A stretch of 55,305 nt of DNA from the NCBI RefSeq assembly GCF_905120465.1, contig NZ_CAJHOF010000012.1:1-55305 (forward strand). Reading direction: 5' to 3'. The first letter of the stretch is position 1. Each line of letters starts with the position of its first letter. The translations under genes and the position numbers were made by a program. Shown in pieces: positions 27,716-36,007 of the stretch. The DNA is from Campylobacter majalis (GTDB taxonomy: Bacteria > Campylobacterota > Campylobacteria > Campylobacterales > Campylobacteraceae). The notes beneath the pieces are model-generated. The model worked only from the letters and a program-made list of their open reading frames with translations. It was not told where the DNA came from and did not search any database.

Positions 27716-28228
27716 ATGAAAAAATTAATAACATGTATCATTTTTAGTGTTTTTTTAATTGGGTCTGAGCTTGATTTTAATACGCTTAGTAGTCAATTTA
27801 CACAGGTTGTAAATAGCAATGATACAAGTGTTGAATATAGTGGCGAGTTTTATGTTAGAGCTGATAATTTTGCACTTTGGATATATAAATCACCAACACC
27901 TAAAAAGATATATTTTGGCGATTCTCATGTGATTGTTGTAGAAGATGCGTTAGAACAAGCCATTATCTCAAAGCTAGATAATACGCCAAATTTAACACAA
28001 ATTTTAAAAGATGCTAAAAAAATTAGTCAAAATTTATACAAAGCAACATTTGATGGAGTTGATTATCTAATAACATTAAAAGAAAATAAACCTTACATTA
28101 TTGATTATAAAGATAAACTTGATAACAAAATAAAAATTACTTTAAAATCACCAAAGATAAATCAAGAAATAAGCACAGAGCTACTAACACCAAAAATCCC
28201 AAAAGGATATGATATCATTACTCAATAA
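27716..28228 (+). CDS. lolA: Periplasmic lipoprotein carrier LolA
   Basis: A 170-residue protein with a Sec signal (LITCIIFSVFLIGS) and the LolA pattern: an N-terminal FNTLSSQFTQVV helix, YSGEFYVRADNFALWIY, a proline before a YFGD turn, and late strands. LolA carries lipoproteins from the LolCE complex across the periplasm. It is divergent from secA with a 101-base promoter region, in the arrangement typical of Campylobacter. Confidence 0.88.
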   Translation: MKKLITCIIFSVFLIGSELDFNTLSSQFTQVVNSNDTSVEYSGEFYVRADNFALWIYKSPTPKKIYFGDSHVIVVEDALEQAIISKLDNTPNLTQILKDAKKISQNLYKATFDGVDYLITLKENKPYIIDYKDKLDNKIKITLKSPKINQEISTELLTPKIPKGYDIITQ

Positions 28229-28250
28229 TTTAAAGCGATATTTTATGCTT

Positions 28251-28790
28251 TTATTCGCCAAAATCACGTCCAAAATCGCCTATTGAGTTTAGATCGATAG
28301 GCTGTTGATTTACGTTGTTTAGATTTGGATTTATTAAAATTTCATTATTTTTGTTTGTATTTTTAGGTGTGTTTTTGTATGAATTGCTTGAAATATTTGA
28401 GCATAAATTTCGTGCTTGTATGGCTTGTATTATGCTGTCAATCTCGACATTATTTACAATTTTTAAGCTCAAAATTAGCACTGTATCGATATCAACTGAG
28501 TGTTTTTTGGCAGTGTATTTACTAAATGCTTCTTTAAAGCGTTCTTTGCCAAGTGATGTTAGGATATCTTCTACATAAAAACTACCTACAATGACGTTTA
28601 ATGCATCCATGACATAGGCTTCGTTATCGTTTAAATCTGTGCCAACAAGCTCTAATGTCATGGATATTTTTTTGGTCGTGTTTTGTGAAATTTTAGAGTA
28701 TATATCGACTTGAAAATCACTTATTCTAAGCACATCAGCATTAGAAAAACTCACTATAAAAAATAATAAAAACGTAAAAATTCTCACCAT
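28251..28790 (-). CDS. Periplasmic protein of unknown function, FliL-like features
   Basis: The 179-residue protein has a signal peptide (IFTFLLFFIVSFSNADV). The core LELVGTDLNDNEAYVMDALN then DILTSLGKERFKEAFSKYTA resembles the FliL-like periplasmic fold. A low-complexity asparagine-rich tail follows from about residue 140 (NTPKNTNKNNEILINPNLNN). It starts inside the helicase gene end (seven-base overlap), as in the equivalent pair I recall in C. jejuni (Cj0944-Cj0945). Function is not established; the Asn-rich tail is unusual. Confidence 0.6.
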   Translation of the reverse strand: MVRIFTFLLFFIVSFSNADVLRISDFQVDIYSKISQNTTKKISMTLELVGTDLNDNEAYVMDALNVIVGSFYVEDILTSLGKERFKEAFSKYTAKKHSVDIDTVLILSLKIVNNVEIDSIIQAIQARNLCSNISSNSYKNTPKNTNKNNEILINPNLNNVNQQPIDLNSIGDFGRDFGE

Positions 28791-30112
28791 ATCTCCTTAA
28801 AATTTTCAAATTTACTCTCATTGTAGAATTTTTTTACTTTATCGTCTATTTTAACAACACTTTTTAAGTAATCGCTGAAATTTTTTCTTTTATTGTAAAA
28901 TAGCTTTAAATTTTCTGGATTTGTCGCTCTTGATAACGCCACATAAAGTTGTCCATTTGCAAAAATTTGATTAAGGTTGCAAACTAGATTATTTATACTC
29001 ATTCCTTGCGATTTATGTATAGTTATAGCGTAAGCTAGTTTAAATGGAAACTGCGAAAAAGTGGCTAAAATTTGCTGATTAATCTCATCGCCATCTTTAA
29101 CAAATTTAGTGTAAGTAAATAGATGTTTTCCTACTTGAATTATCTCGCCATTTTGCTTTTCAATCACGACAGATATGCATTTGTCATCTTCTTTTATAAT
29201 TTCTTTTATTTTTCCTTGTTCGCCGTTATAATAACCCATGTATGCGTAATTTACCACAAAAATTATTTTTGCTCCGACTTTAATTTTTAGCTCATCTTGG
29301 CTATTTAGTGAGTTTAGCCAGTTTTGTATATTTTGCAAACCATTTTTTTGAGTGGCTTCATCTATAATGTTTAGCTCGGCATTGCTTATTTCTAGCGGCG
29401 TGTCAAGCCTATCAAGCATGATTTGATTTATATTGTCTGCATCGACGTTACGACCAAATAGCATGGTTACATTTTCATCTAGTTCATACTCTTTAATCCT
29501 TAGTGAATTTATATAATCATTTACGTTTTGATTTATCTCTCCTAGACGCAGTGATTTTAAAATTTCATAAAATTTCATATCCTTTGTTCGTTTTGAGATT
29601 TTAAGCTCGATATTTTTTAACTCAAATGACTTCCAAGCATCTGAATTAAACGCGTAAGTGTAGTCAAATAGCGTTGCTTCGTCTTTTTTATAAACTGGTG
29701 GAAGCTGATAAAAATCGCCAACAAGTAAGAGTTTGCCCTGAAATTTTAATGTCCTTAGTCTATAGGCTATCATCTCAAGCAAATCACCGCTAACCATTGA
29801 AATTTCATCGATTATGATTAAATTTGCTATTTTTATTATCTCAGCTAATTTTGTGATGTTTGATTTTTGACGTTTGTCATAACTTGCAAGTTCGGCAAAA
29901 TTTGAGCATATGCCAAATTTAAAAAAACTATGTATGCTTACTCCGCCGATATTTACGGCACTTATGCCAGTTGAGCCTAGTTTTATGACGTTTTTGCCAT
30001 TTGTTTTGTAGTGTTTTATTACAGCTTGTGTTAAGTGCGTTTTTCCAACTCCAGCTCCGCCTGTTAAAAAAACGTTATGATTTTCTAAGATTTTTAATAT
30101 CTGTTCTAGCAC
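28784..30112 (-). CDS. Superfamily 1 helicase (Pif1/RecD-like)
   Basis: A 442-residue helicase with an AAA-type P-loop (VFLTGGAGVGKTHLTQ, residues 14-29), SGDLLEMIAYRLRTLKF after a LIIIDEISM Walker B, LLVGDFYQLPPVY (motif III), and the C-terminal KLAYAITIHKSQGMSINNLV with ALSRATNPENL. This matches the Pif1/RecD2-like enzymes that unwind DNA at forks or structured sites. It is smaller than RecD and has no nuclease partner next to it. The homologue at the same place in C. jejuni is a core gene. Confidence 0.88.
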   Translation of the reverse strand: MLEQILKILENHNVFLTGGAGVGKTHLTQAVIKHYKTNGKNVIKLGSTGISAVNIGGVSIHSFFKFGICSNFAELASYDKRQKSNITKLAEIIKIANLIIIDEISMVSGDLLEMIAYRLRTLKFQGKLLLVGDFYQLPPVYKKDEATLFDYTYAFNSDAWKSFELKNIELKISKRTKDMKFYEILKSLRLGEINQNVNDYINSLRIKEYELDENVTMLFGRNVDADNINQIMLDRLDTPLEISNAELNIIDEATQKNGLQNIQNWLNSLNSQDELKIKVGAKIIFVVNYAYMGYYNGEQGKIKEIIKEDDKCISVVIEKQNGEIIQVGKHLFTYTKFVKDGDEINQQILATFSQFPFKLAYAITIHKSQGMSINNLVCNLNQIFANGQLYVALSRATNPENLKLFYNKRKNFSDYLKSVVKIDDKVKKFYNESKFENFKEIW

Positions 30113-30197
30113 GTCATACCTAAGTTTTTATTTACTCAAATTATATCAAATTTAATTATTATTAAGCTAAAATTATCCATTTTTAATAAGGAAAATT

Positions 30198-32168
30198 ATG
30201 AAAAATTTTATCATTTACGGCTTTATTTTGATATTTTTAACAGCATGTGGCACAAAAAATATCTCAAAAAACAACCATTTACAAGATGAACGTATAGTGC
30301 TTTTAGAGCTTGGCGATCAAAATTTATCATCGCTACCAAAAATAGATGAAAACATAGCATTTAGTGGCGATGAGTTGTTAAAAAAACGATTTAGAGCGTA
30401 TGAGTTAAAGCGTGACGATAAGGAGATGAAAGATCCGTTTTGGGCATTTTCAACATACAAGTATAGCGTTAATAAGCCAAGATACGGCGTAAATTTTCGT
30501 CCATTAAATAAAGAGTGGTATGATAAACATAAAATAAATGCAAATGTGAGCAAGTTTTTGTCTGTCTCAAAAATAGCAGTCACTACAGCAAACACATCTC
30601 ATAGAAATTTTCCAACATCTGAGCCGATGTTTTACAATCCAAATACACCAGGCGAGGGCTATCCGTTTGATTATTTGCAAAATTCAACATTAAGCATTGG
30701 TTTTGTGCTGTTTGTTTCGCATTTTTCAAAAGATGGTGCTTGGGCTTTTGTAAGAGATGATGATGTTTGGGGCTGGGTGAAGGCAGATGATATAAAAATT
30801 TTAAGCCAAAAAGAGGCACAAGATTATAAAAACTCAAAATTTTTAACCATCACAAATGACAATATGCCAGTTTATGATGAGAGTGGGGATTTTTTATTTT
30901 ACGCTAGAGTGGGGGCTTTGCTACCATATTTTTACAGCGATTATGATTATTTTAAGGGCAAAATTTATACAAGAAGCGGATTAAAAGTGTATAAAATTTC
31001 AAAAAAACACGCTTTTGCTTATCCGCTTAAGTTTAATCAAAACAATATAGAAAAAGTAGCCAAAACGCTTATGTCTCAGCCATATGGCTGGGGTGGGATG
31101 AGTGAGCTTCGGGATTGTTCGCTGATGATAAAGGATTTTATGAGCGGCTTTGGCATATGGCTACCTAGAAACTCATTTTCGCAAGCACAACAAGGGCGTA
31201 AAATCATGCTTGAAGGATTAAATAACGATGAAAAACTATCCATAATCAAGCAAAAAGCCATCGCATATCGCACACTTATACATATGCCAGGACATATTAT
31301 GCTTTATGTTGGTGTGCGTAACAATGATGTCATGGTGCTACATCAATCGTGGGGATTAAAAACAAAGTCAAATGGCAGGGCGATGATAGGTCAAACAGCC
31401 ATAACACCTATAGATATAGGCAAAGATAAAGATTATATCGATGAGCAAAGCCTACTAATCTCAAAAGCCAAATCCATAACTATACTTGATACTAAAAGGA
31501 TAAATGATAAAATTTTAAGATTAAAACATGCATATGGCGTTGAAGTGGTGGGTAATTATGTCTTATTTGATAGTGGCAAACAAGAGCTTTTTGATGATGG
31601 CAAAATAAAGTCACTAGAGTGTGAAAATGGTGCAGATATAGAAGATATGCTTGGAGAATACGCCGCATTAAAGCCACTATCTCATGCTCCAAGTGATGTT
31701 GGTAGATGCAGGAACTACACGCTTTTGGGTGAAATTTATGGCAAAAATGAAGCCGATGTAATGGCAAATTTGGTTGATGTTGTTTGGCTTAGGGATTTTG
31801 TCGCAACAAAAGTGAAGTTTAACTCTAAAAATGGAGCGAGTAAAGCACTACAAAATGTTAGTGATGAACTAAATGAGATGGCTAAAAGTGATGCTAGTAT
31901 TTTGGAGTTTTTAACTCCGCTTAGCGGGACTTTTAAGTGGAGAAATATAGCTAAAACCACGCGTTTAAGCACTCATTCTTATGCGATAGCAATTGATATA
32001 AATGTTGCAAAATCGCACTACTGGCAATGGCATGAAAAAAGAGAAAATTTAATCCCTGAAAAGATTGTGCATGTGTTTGAAAAACATGGCTTTATCTGGG
32101 GTGGCAGATGGGAGCATTTTGACACGATGCATTTTGAATACCGTCCGGAACTAGCATTTATCAAGTAG
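30198..32168 (+). CDS. Cell-wall lipoprotein: SH3-NlpC/P60 peptidase fused to an M15 peptidase
   Basis: A 656-residue lipoprotein with lipobox LTAC (C17). Residues 60-230 are SH3-like domains typical of NlpC/P60 proteins. The NlpC/P60 domain has the cysteine C307 in MSELRDCSLMIKDFM, histidine in HMPGHIMLYVGVRNN and a following HQSWG. Residues about 480-656 form a Peptidase_M15 (VanY-like) domain with the metal motifs STHSYAIAIDI and GGRWEHFDTMHFEY. The first should cut within stem peptides and the second act as an L,D- or D,D-carboxypeptidase. Two hydrolases in one outer-membrane anchored chain is uncommon. Confidence 0.82.
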   Translation: MKNFIIYGFILIFLTACGTKNISKNNHLQDERIVLLELGDQNLSSLPKIDENIAFSGDELLKKRFRAYELKRDDKEMKDPFWAFSTYKYSVNKPRYGVNFRPLNKEWYDKHKINANVSKFLSVSKIAVTTANTSHRNFPTSEPMFYNPNTPGEGYPFDYLQNSTLSIGFVLFVSHFSKDGAWAFVRDDDVWGWVKADDIKILSQKEAQDYKNSKFLTITNDNMPVYDESGDFLFYARVGALLPYFYSDYDYFKGKIYTRSGLKVYKISKKHAFAYPLKFNQNNIEKVAKTLMSQPYGWGGMSELRDCSLMIKDFMSGFGIWLPRNSFSQAQQGRKIMLEGLNNDEKLSIIKQKAIAYRTLIHMPGHIMLYVGVRNNDVMVLHQSWGLKTKSNGRAMIGQTAITPIDIGKDKDYIDEQSLLISKAKSITILDTKRINDKILRLKHAYGVEVVGNYVLFDSGKQELFDDGKIKSLECENGADIEDMLGEYAALKPLSHAPSDVGRCRNYTLLGEIYGKNEADVMANLVDVVWLRDFVATKVKFNSKNGASKALQNVSDELNEMAKSDASILEFLTPLSGTFKWRNIAKTTRLSTHSYAIAIDINVAKSHYWQWHEKRENLIPEKIVHVFEKHGFIWGGRWEHFDTMHFEYRPELAFIK

Positions 32169-32264
32169 CACCTTAAAATATAATAAAAGCAATCTTAAGT
32201 AGTTGTCTTGCTTTGTGGTGTTACTTGTTATTTTTTGTCCTAATTTGGCTAAGAGTTTAAAACC

Positions 32265-32292
32265 ATGATTATGCCGATGAAAATAAGTATAT
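32265..32292 (+). repeat. Dispersed repeat copy 1 (gene-end fragment)
   Basis: ATGATTATGCCGATGAAAA followed by TAAGTATAT. Copies at 38488-38512 and 55229-55257 share the ATGAT...ATGAAAA...AAGTATAT pattern. Copies 1 and 2 translate in the same frame as DENKYI and NENKYI, so the repeat looks like the degraded 3' end of a small gene family. Confidence 0.55.
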
Positions 32293-32785
32293 TATTAAAA
32301 TTTCAAAACAGAAATTTTATGAAAATTTGAAGTTGTTTTTTGCTTGGATTAGGTCTCACAAATTAGCCAGACAATATCGCAACTAAAAGGTTTGGATTAA
32401 TTTTATGCTTTGTTGAAATTTGATTTAGTCTTGTGCTGTTTATTTGGTTTTGCTTACATCTTACTTCGTAAAAACGCTTCGCTTGTTTTGAAAATTTATG
32501 AATGAATATTTGATATATTTAATGATGATAAAATAAAATTTAAACTTTATTTAAAATTGTGTATTTTTAAAATATAAATAATGCGTGGTATTTTAAAAAT
32601 TTATTAAAAATGTTTGCTAGTATGATTAATATACAGTATATAAATGATTTTGATTATTAAATCTGTATCAAAAGTTCTTTTAAAGTAGTAAAAACTAAAT
32701 TTAATCCAAATTTTGGCTAATAGTATAGCTTTTATAAATTATATTTGATATTTTGTTATTAATTGTTATATTTATATTTAACTTA

Positions 32786-32808
32786 TTTTAATAAAAAGTT
32801 TATTAAAA
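32786..32808 (+). promoter_or_regulatory. Palindrome ahead of the subtilisin autotransporter
   Basis: TTTTAATAAA-AAG-TTTATTAAAA is a perfect 10-bp-arm palindrome 40 bases before the start codon. It overlaps a likely -10 region (TTAAAATA). It may be an operator. A similar perfect AT-rich palindrome sits before the other autotransporter at 21123-21159. Confidence 0.5.
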
Positions 32809-32847
32809 TACGCACTATTTTTTATATTTTTTACGGAGATTAATATA

Positions 32848-35800
32848 ATGAAAATTAATTACTCAAATGCAACACTTAGTATAATTTTATCTGTATCGCT
32901 AATAGGATGTGGCGGAGGTGGTGGAGGTGGCACCGGGGGGGGTCCTACTCCTAATTTAAGGATTAACGTAACGCCAGAGATGCCACGGCTTTTACCATTG
33001 CCATCTACTACGCCATCTTTAAATAAGCCTGAGCCAAAAATAACTGAGTCAAAAACAGATGAGCTAAAAATAACTGAACCAAAAGTAGATGAACCAAAAA
33101 CAACTAAGCCAAGCACCCCTGATGTCTTGCCGACACCACAGCCAAGCACTCCAACACCTACGCAACCACAAAGTAGTGATATAATGCCATTAAGTCCTAA
33201 AGCTGCCCAGCCATCTTTGACAGAACAAATACAACCTTTAATACCATTGCAACCAGCACAACCAATGCAATTAGGTCCAGTTGAACCAAAAACATATAAT
33301 GAATATCAAAAAGAGATTATAACATCGACAACATCAGATAATATAAAAGATGAAGAGCAAAAGAAAGAAGTAGGCATAATTGATTCAGATTTTTACTTAT
33401 ATGATAATTTTTTGCGTGGCAAAACAAAAGATGGTGAATTAAGGATAAAGACAGTAGAAGGCGGAACTGCAGGAAGTGCTCATGCACTGCAAACTCATGG
33501 AACTATCGTGCTTGGGATATTTGCGACAAACAACAGCGATTCAAAAATAAAGCTAGAAGCAGTTTCAGCTGGTGGCGGAAATCTTGCTATTGGAAATGAT
33601 CATTTTGATAGATTGTATAAAAGCGGAGTAAGGGTTTTTAATAACTCATATGGAAACGTAAAAGAAACCGAAGAAGGTGCGGATATGCAAAGTCTAGTTG
33701 GCGACAAACCTGAAAAAGATAGTATATTTGTATGGGCTGCTGGAAATGAAGGTGGCAAAGACAAAACTAGCGGATATGCTTCGCCACAATCTTTATATCC
33801 TACTATAAAAGATGAAGCTAGAAATGGCTGGATAGCGGTTGCTGCTACAGAAAAAGATAATGAGAATAAACTTGCTTCTTATTCAAGCAAAATTGGCGAA
33901 AAAGCAAAAAACTGGGGCATAACGGCTAAGGGTAATCATAGTGTGAAATTTTCAGCTAGGACGGTTACATATTTTACAGGCGGCACATCTTTTGCAGCTC
34001 CAGTTGTAACGGCGGCTGTTGCAAATGTATGGAATAAATTTCCATGGATGAGCAATCACTTAGTTACTGTATCTGTCTTATCTACAGCAAATAAACCAGG
34101 CACAAATGAGCAAAGTGATGGACCAAATGCCGATTTTGGCTGGGGTATATTAAATCAAACAAGAGCATTAAATGGACCTGGTAGGTTTGATACGAAGCTT
34201 TTGACAAACAAAGATCATGAAAATAAGCTCTTAACGGTTGATTTTGAGTATAGGGATTATAAAGACAAGTCAAAACTAACATGGAGCAACAATATAGCAG
34301 GTGATGCGGGGATATTAAAAAAAGGCACTGGCATACTGTATCTAAGTGGTGATAATACATACACCGGAGATACGAAGATACAAAATGGTGTGCTTAGTTT
34401 TAGCGGATCACTTACAAACTCAAAAGTTATAATTGAGCAAGGCGGAACATTTGAAGCTAGAAATGATGATAAAAAGATGCAAGTTGTAAAAGTAGGTAAT
34501 CAAAACTCATATACTTTTACAAATAATGGCTCACTAAACATTTATGGCAAGGGGCTAAAGATAGATGGTGATTATACAGCAGGAAAAGACTCTCGCATAG
34601 TCATAGATATAGATAAATCAAATCTAGAAGTAACAGGCACTATGAATATGAATGATTCAAGGATTGTAGCTGATATACAAAAGGTAGATGAAGTGCCAAA
34701 TTCTACTGAAAATACCAAAACAATCATTACTGCTAATAGCATACAAAACTACAACGGCAAATACAATATATCTGATAAAATTTCAAGTTTAATTAGTATC
34801 AAGGAGCTTAGAACAGATGATAAACAAATAAGCGTCGTGTATAAAAGAGAGAACGTAACAAAAGCACTACAGACATTTCAGGTACTATCAGCATCTACAA
34901 TAAATACGAGCGAAAATGTCGAAAAAGTATTAGAAAATATATCGAGAAATCCAAGCTCACATCTTAAAGCGGCTGCACTTAGTTTTTTTGCTATGTCAGC
35001 ACCCGTTTTAAATAAAACCATCAAAAGTCTCTCGGGTGAGATACACTCAAGTAGTTTAAATACTCTAGTGCTTAGCAATAAGATCTTTAATCGCACGGCT
35101 TCTGATAGAGTGTATAACTCTATGATATCTGAAAGTAGTGGTTTTTGGATGGATGGGATATATGCTGATACGAAACTAAGTCAAAATGGCTACTCTAGTG
35201 CCGATGTGGATACCAAGGGCTCACAAATGGGACTTGATTATAAGCCAAGCGAGAATACTACTTTGGGCTTAAGTTTAAACCAAAGTGTGACTAAAACAAA
35301 ATTTGATAGATATTCAGGAAGCAATGAGATAAAAAGCACTGGTGTGTCTTTATATGGTGGATATGAGTTTGATGATAGGTTTTATATAGCATCTAGACTT
35401 GGTTATGCATTTTACAAAAATGAAGTTGATAGAGAGATAATTAATACTTCTTCAAAAGTAAAATACAACGCTTCATCTTATGCTTTATACACAGAGGTTG
35501 GTAAAAATTTTGCCATGAATGAGCTTAACGCAAATATCTATCTTGCAAATGAGATAAATTATATTAAGCGAAATAGTTTTAGTGAAAAAGAGGATTTTGG
35601 TATCACTAGCTCAGACAAAAAATATACTTCAAATGCATTTTTAATCGGTGCTAGAACAAGCATAAATAGCGGAAATTTCAGCTTCATGGCAAATATAAAC
35701 CACTCATACACGCCAAAACCTAAAAATTTTGATTTCATGGCAAACTACACAAATGACGATACGCCAATATATATAAAAGGCATGAGTGAGCTTAGACATC

Positions 35801-35934
35801 TTACATATGTTGGCATGGGTATGAGCTATGAAGTCTATAAAAATTTGACTCTGAGTTTAAAGGCAGATAAAAGCCTGTCTAAAAATAGGGCAAAAAGTAG
35901 CTTGATGAGATTTGGGTTTAGGTTTAAATTTTGA
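32848..35934 (+). CDS. Lipidated subtilisin-type serine-protease autotransporter (NalP-like)
   Basis: The 1028-residue protein resembles Neisseria NalP throughout. The signal ends in lipobox LIGC (C21) followed by a glycine tract, then a proline/threonine-rich linker to about residue 150. The S8 protease domain has D179 (GIIDSDFYL), H217 (LQTHGTIVLGIFA) and S381 (GGTSFAAPVV). A passenger repeat, LKKGTGILYLSGDNTYTGDT, follows near residue 490. The autotransporter barrel (about 765-1028, GFWMDGIYADTKLSQNGYSS) ends GFRFKF. By family analogy it sits on the outer membrane, may release itself, and trims other surface proteins. It contains a G8 tract (32935-32942) just downstream of the lipobox. The protein substrate is unknown; the adjacent TonB receptor is a candidate. 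Confidence 0.92.
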   Translation: MKINYSNATLSIILSVSLIGCGGGGGGGTGGGPTPNLRINVTPEMPRLLPLPSTTPSLNKPEPKITESKTDELKITEPKVDEPKTTKPSTPDVLPTPQPSTPTPTQPQSSDIMPLSPKAAQPSLTEQIQPLIPLQPAQPMQLGPVEPKTYNEYQKEIITSTTSDNIKDEEQKKEVGIIDSDFYLYDNFLRGKTKDGELRIKTVEGGTAGSAHALQTHGTIVLGIFATNNSDSKIKLEAVSAGGGNLAIGNDHFDRLYKSGVRVFNNSYGNVKETEEGADMQSLVGDKPEKDSIFVWAAGNEGGKDKTSGYASPQSLYPTIKDEARNGWIAVAATEKDNENKLASYSSKIGEKAKNWGITAKGNHSVKFSARTVTYFTGGTSFAAPVVTAAVANVWNKFPWMSNHLVTVSVLSTANKPGTNEQSDGPNADFGWGILNQTRALNGPGRFDTKLLTNKDHENKLLTVDFEYRDYKDKSKLTWSNNIAGDAGILKKGTGILYLSGDNTYTGDTKIQNGVLSFSGSLTNSKVIIEQGGTFEARNDDKKMQVVKVGNQNSYTFTNNGSLNIYGKGLKIDGDYTAGKDSRIVIDIDKSNLEVTGTMNMNDSRIVADIQKVDEVPNSTENTKTIITANSIQNYNGKYNISDKISSLISIKELRTDDKQISVVYKRENVTKALQTFQVLSASTINTSENVEKVLENISRNPSSHLKAAALSFFAMSAPVLNKTIKSLSGEIHSSSLNTLVLSNKIFNRTASDRVYNSMISESSGFWMDGIYADTKLSQNGYSSADVDTKGSQMGLDYKPSENTTLGLSLNQSVTKTKFDRYSGSNEIKSTGVSLYGGYEFDDRFYIASRLGYAFYKNEVDREIINTSSKVKYNASSYALYTEVGKNFAMNELNANIYLANEINYIKRNSFSEKEDFGITSSDKKYTSNAFLIGARTSINSGNFSFMANINHSYTPKPKNFDFMANYTNDDTPIYIKGMSELRHLTYVGMGMSYEVYKNLTLSLKADKSLSKNRAKSSLMRFGFRFKF
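32935..32942 (+). repeat. G8 homopolymer tract in the protease autotransporter
   Basis: Eight consecutive G in an AT-rich genome, within the in-frame codons for glycine after the lipobox. Gain or loss of one G would shift the frame at about residue 32. Poly-G tracts of this length are the usual phase-variable switches of Campylobacter. In this sequence the gene is in the on state. Confidence 0.75.
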
Positions 35935-36007
35935 TAATAGTTACTATTAAATATTAAGCAAAATTCCTTTATAATTGATATTTATTTTTATTATATAAAG
36001 GAATTTC

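Larger units (their letters stand above)
32169..32847. other. Intergenic region with a decayed coding fragment
   Basis: Between the lipoprotein and the protease autotransporter, one frame at 32264-32386 reads HDYADENKYIIKISKQKFYE and goes on to LFFAWIRSHKLARQYRN before TAA. It lacks a start and a normal N-terminus. A related fragment is at 38448-38537. The rest is AT-rich with no recognised gene, until the palindrome at 32786-32808. Confidence 0.5.

Noticed and set aside
30583-31972. Antisense frames within the SH3/NlpC lipoprotein gene
   Set aside because: The plus-strand gene has intact domains and catalytic residues; the opposite frames show no motifs.
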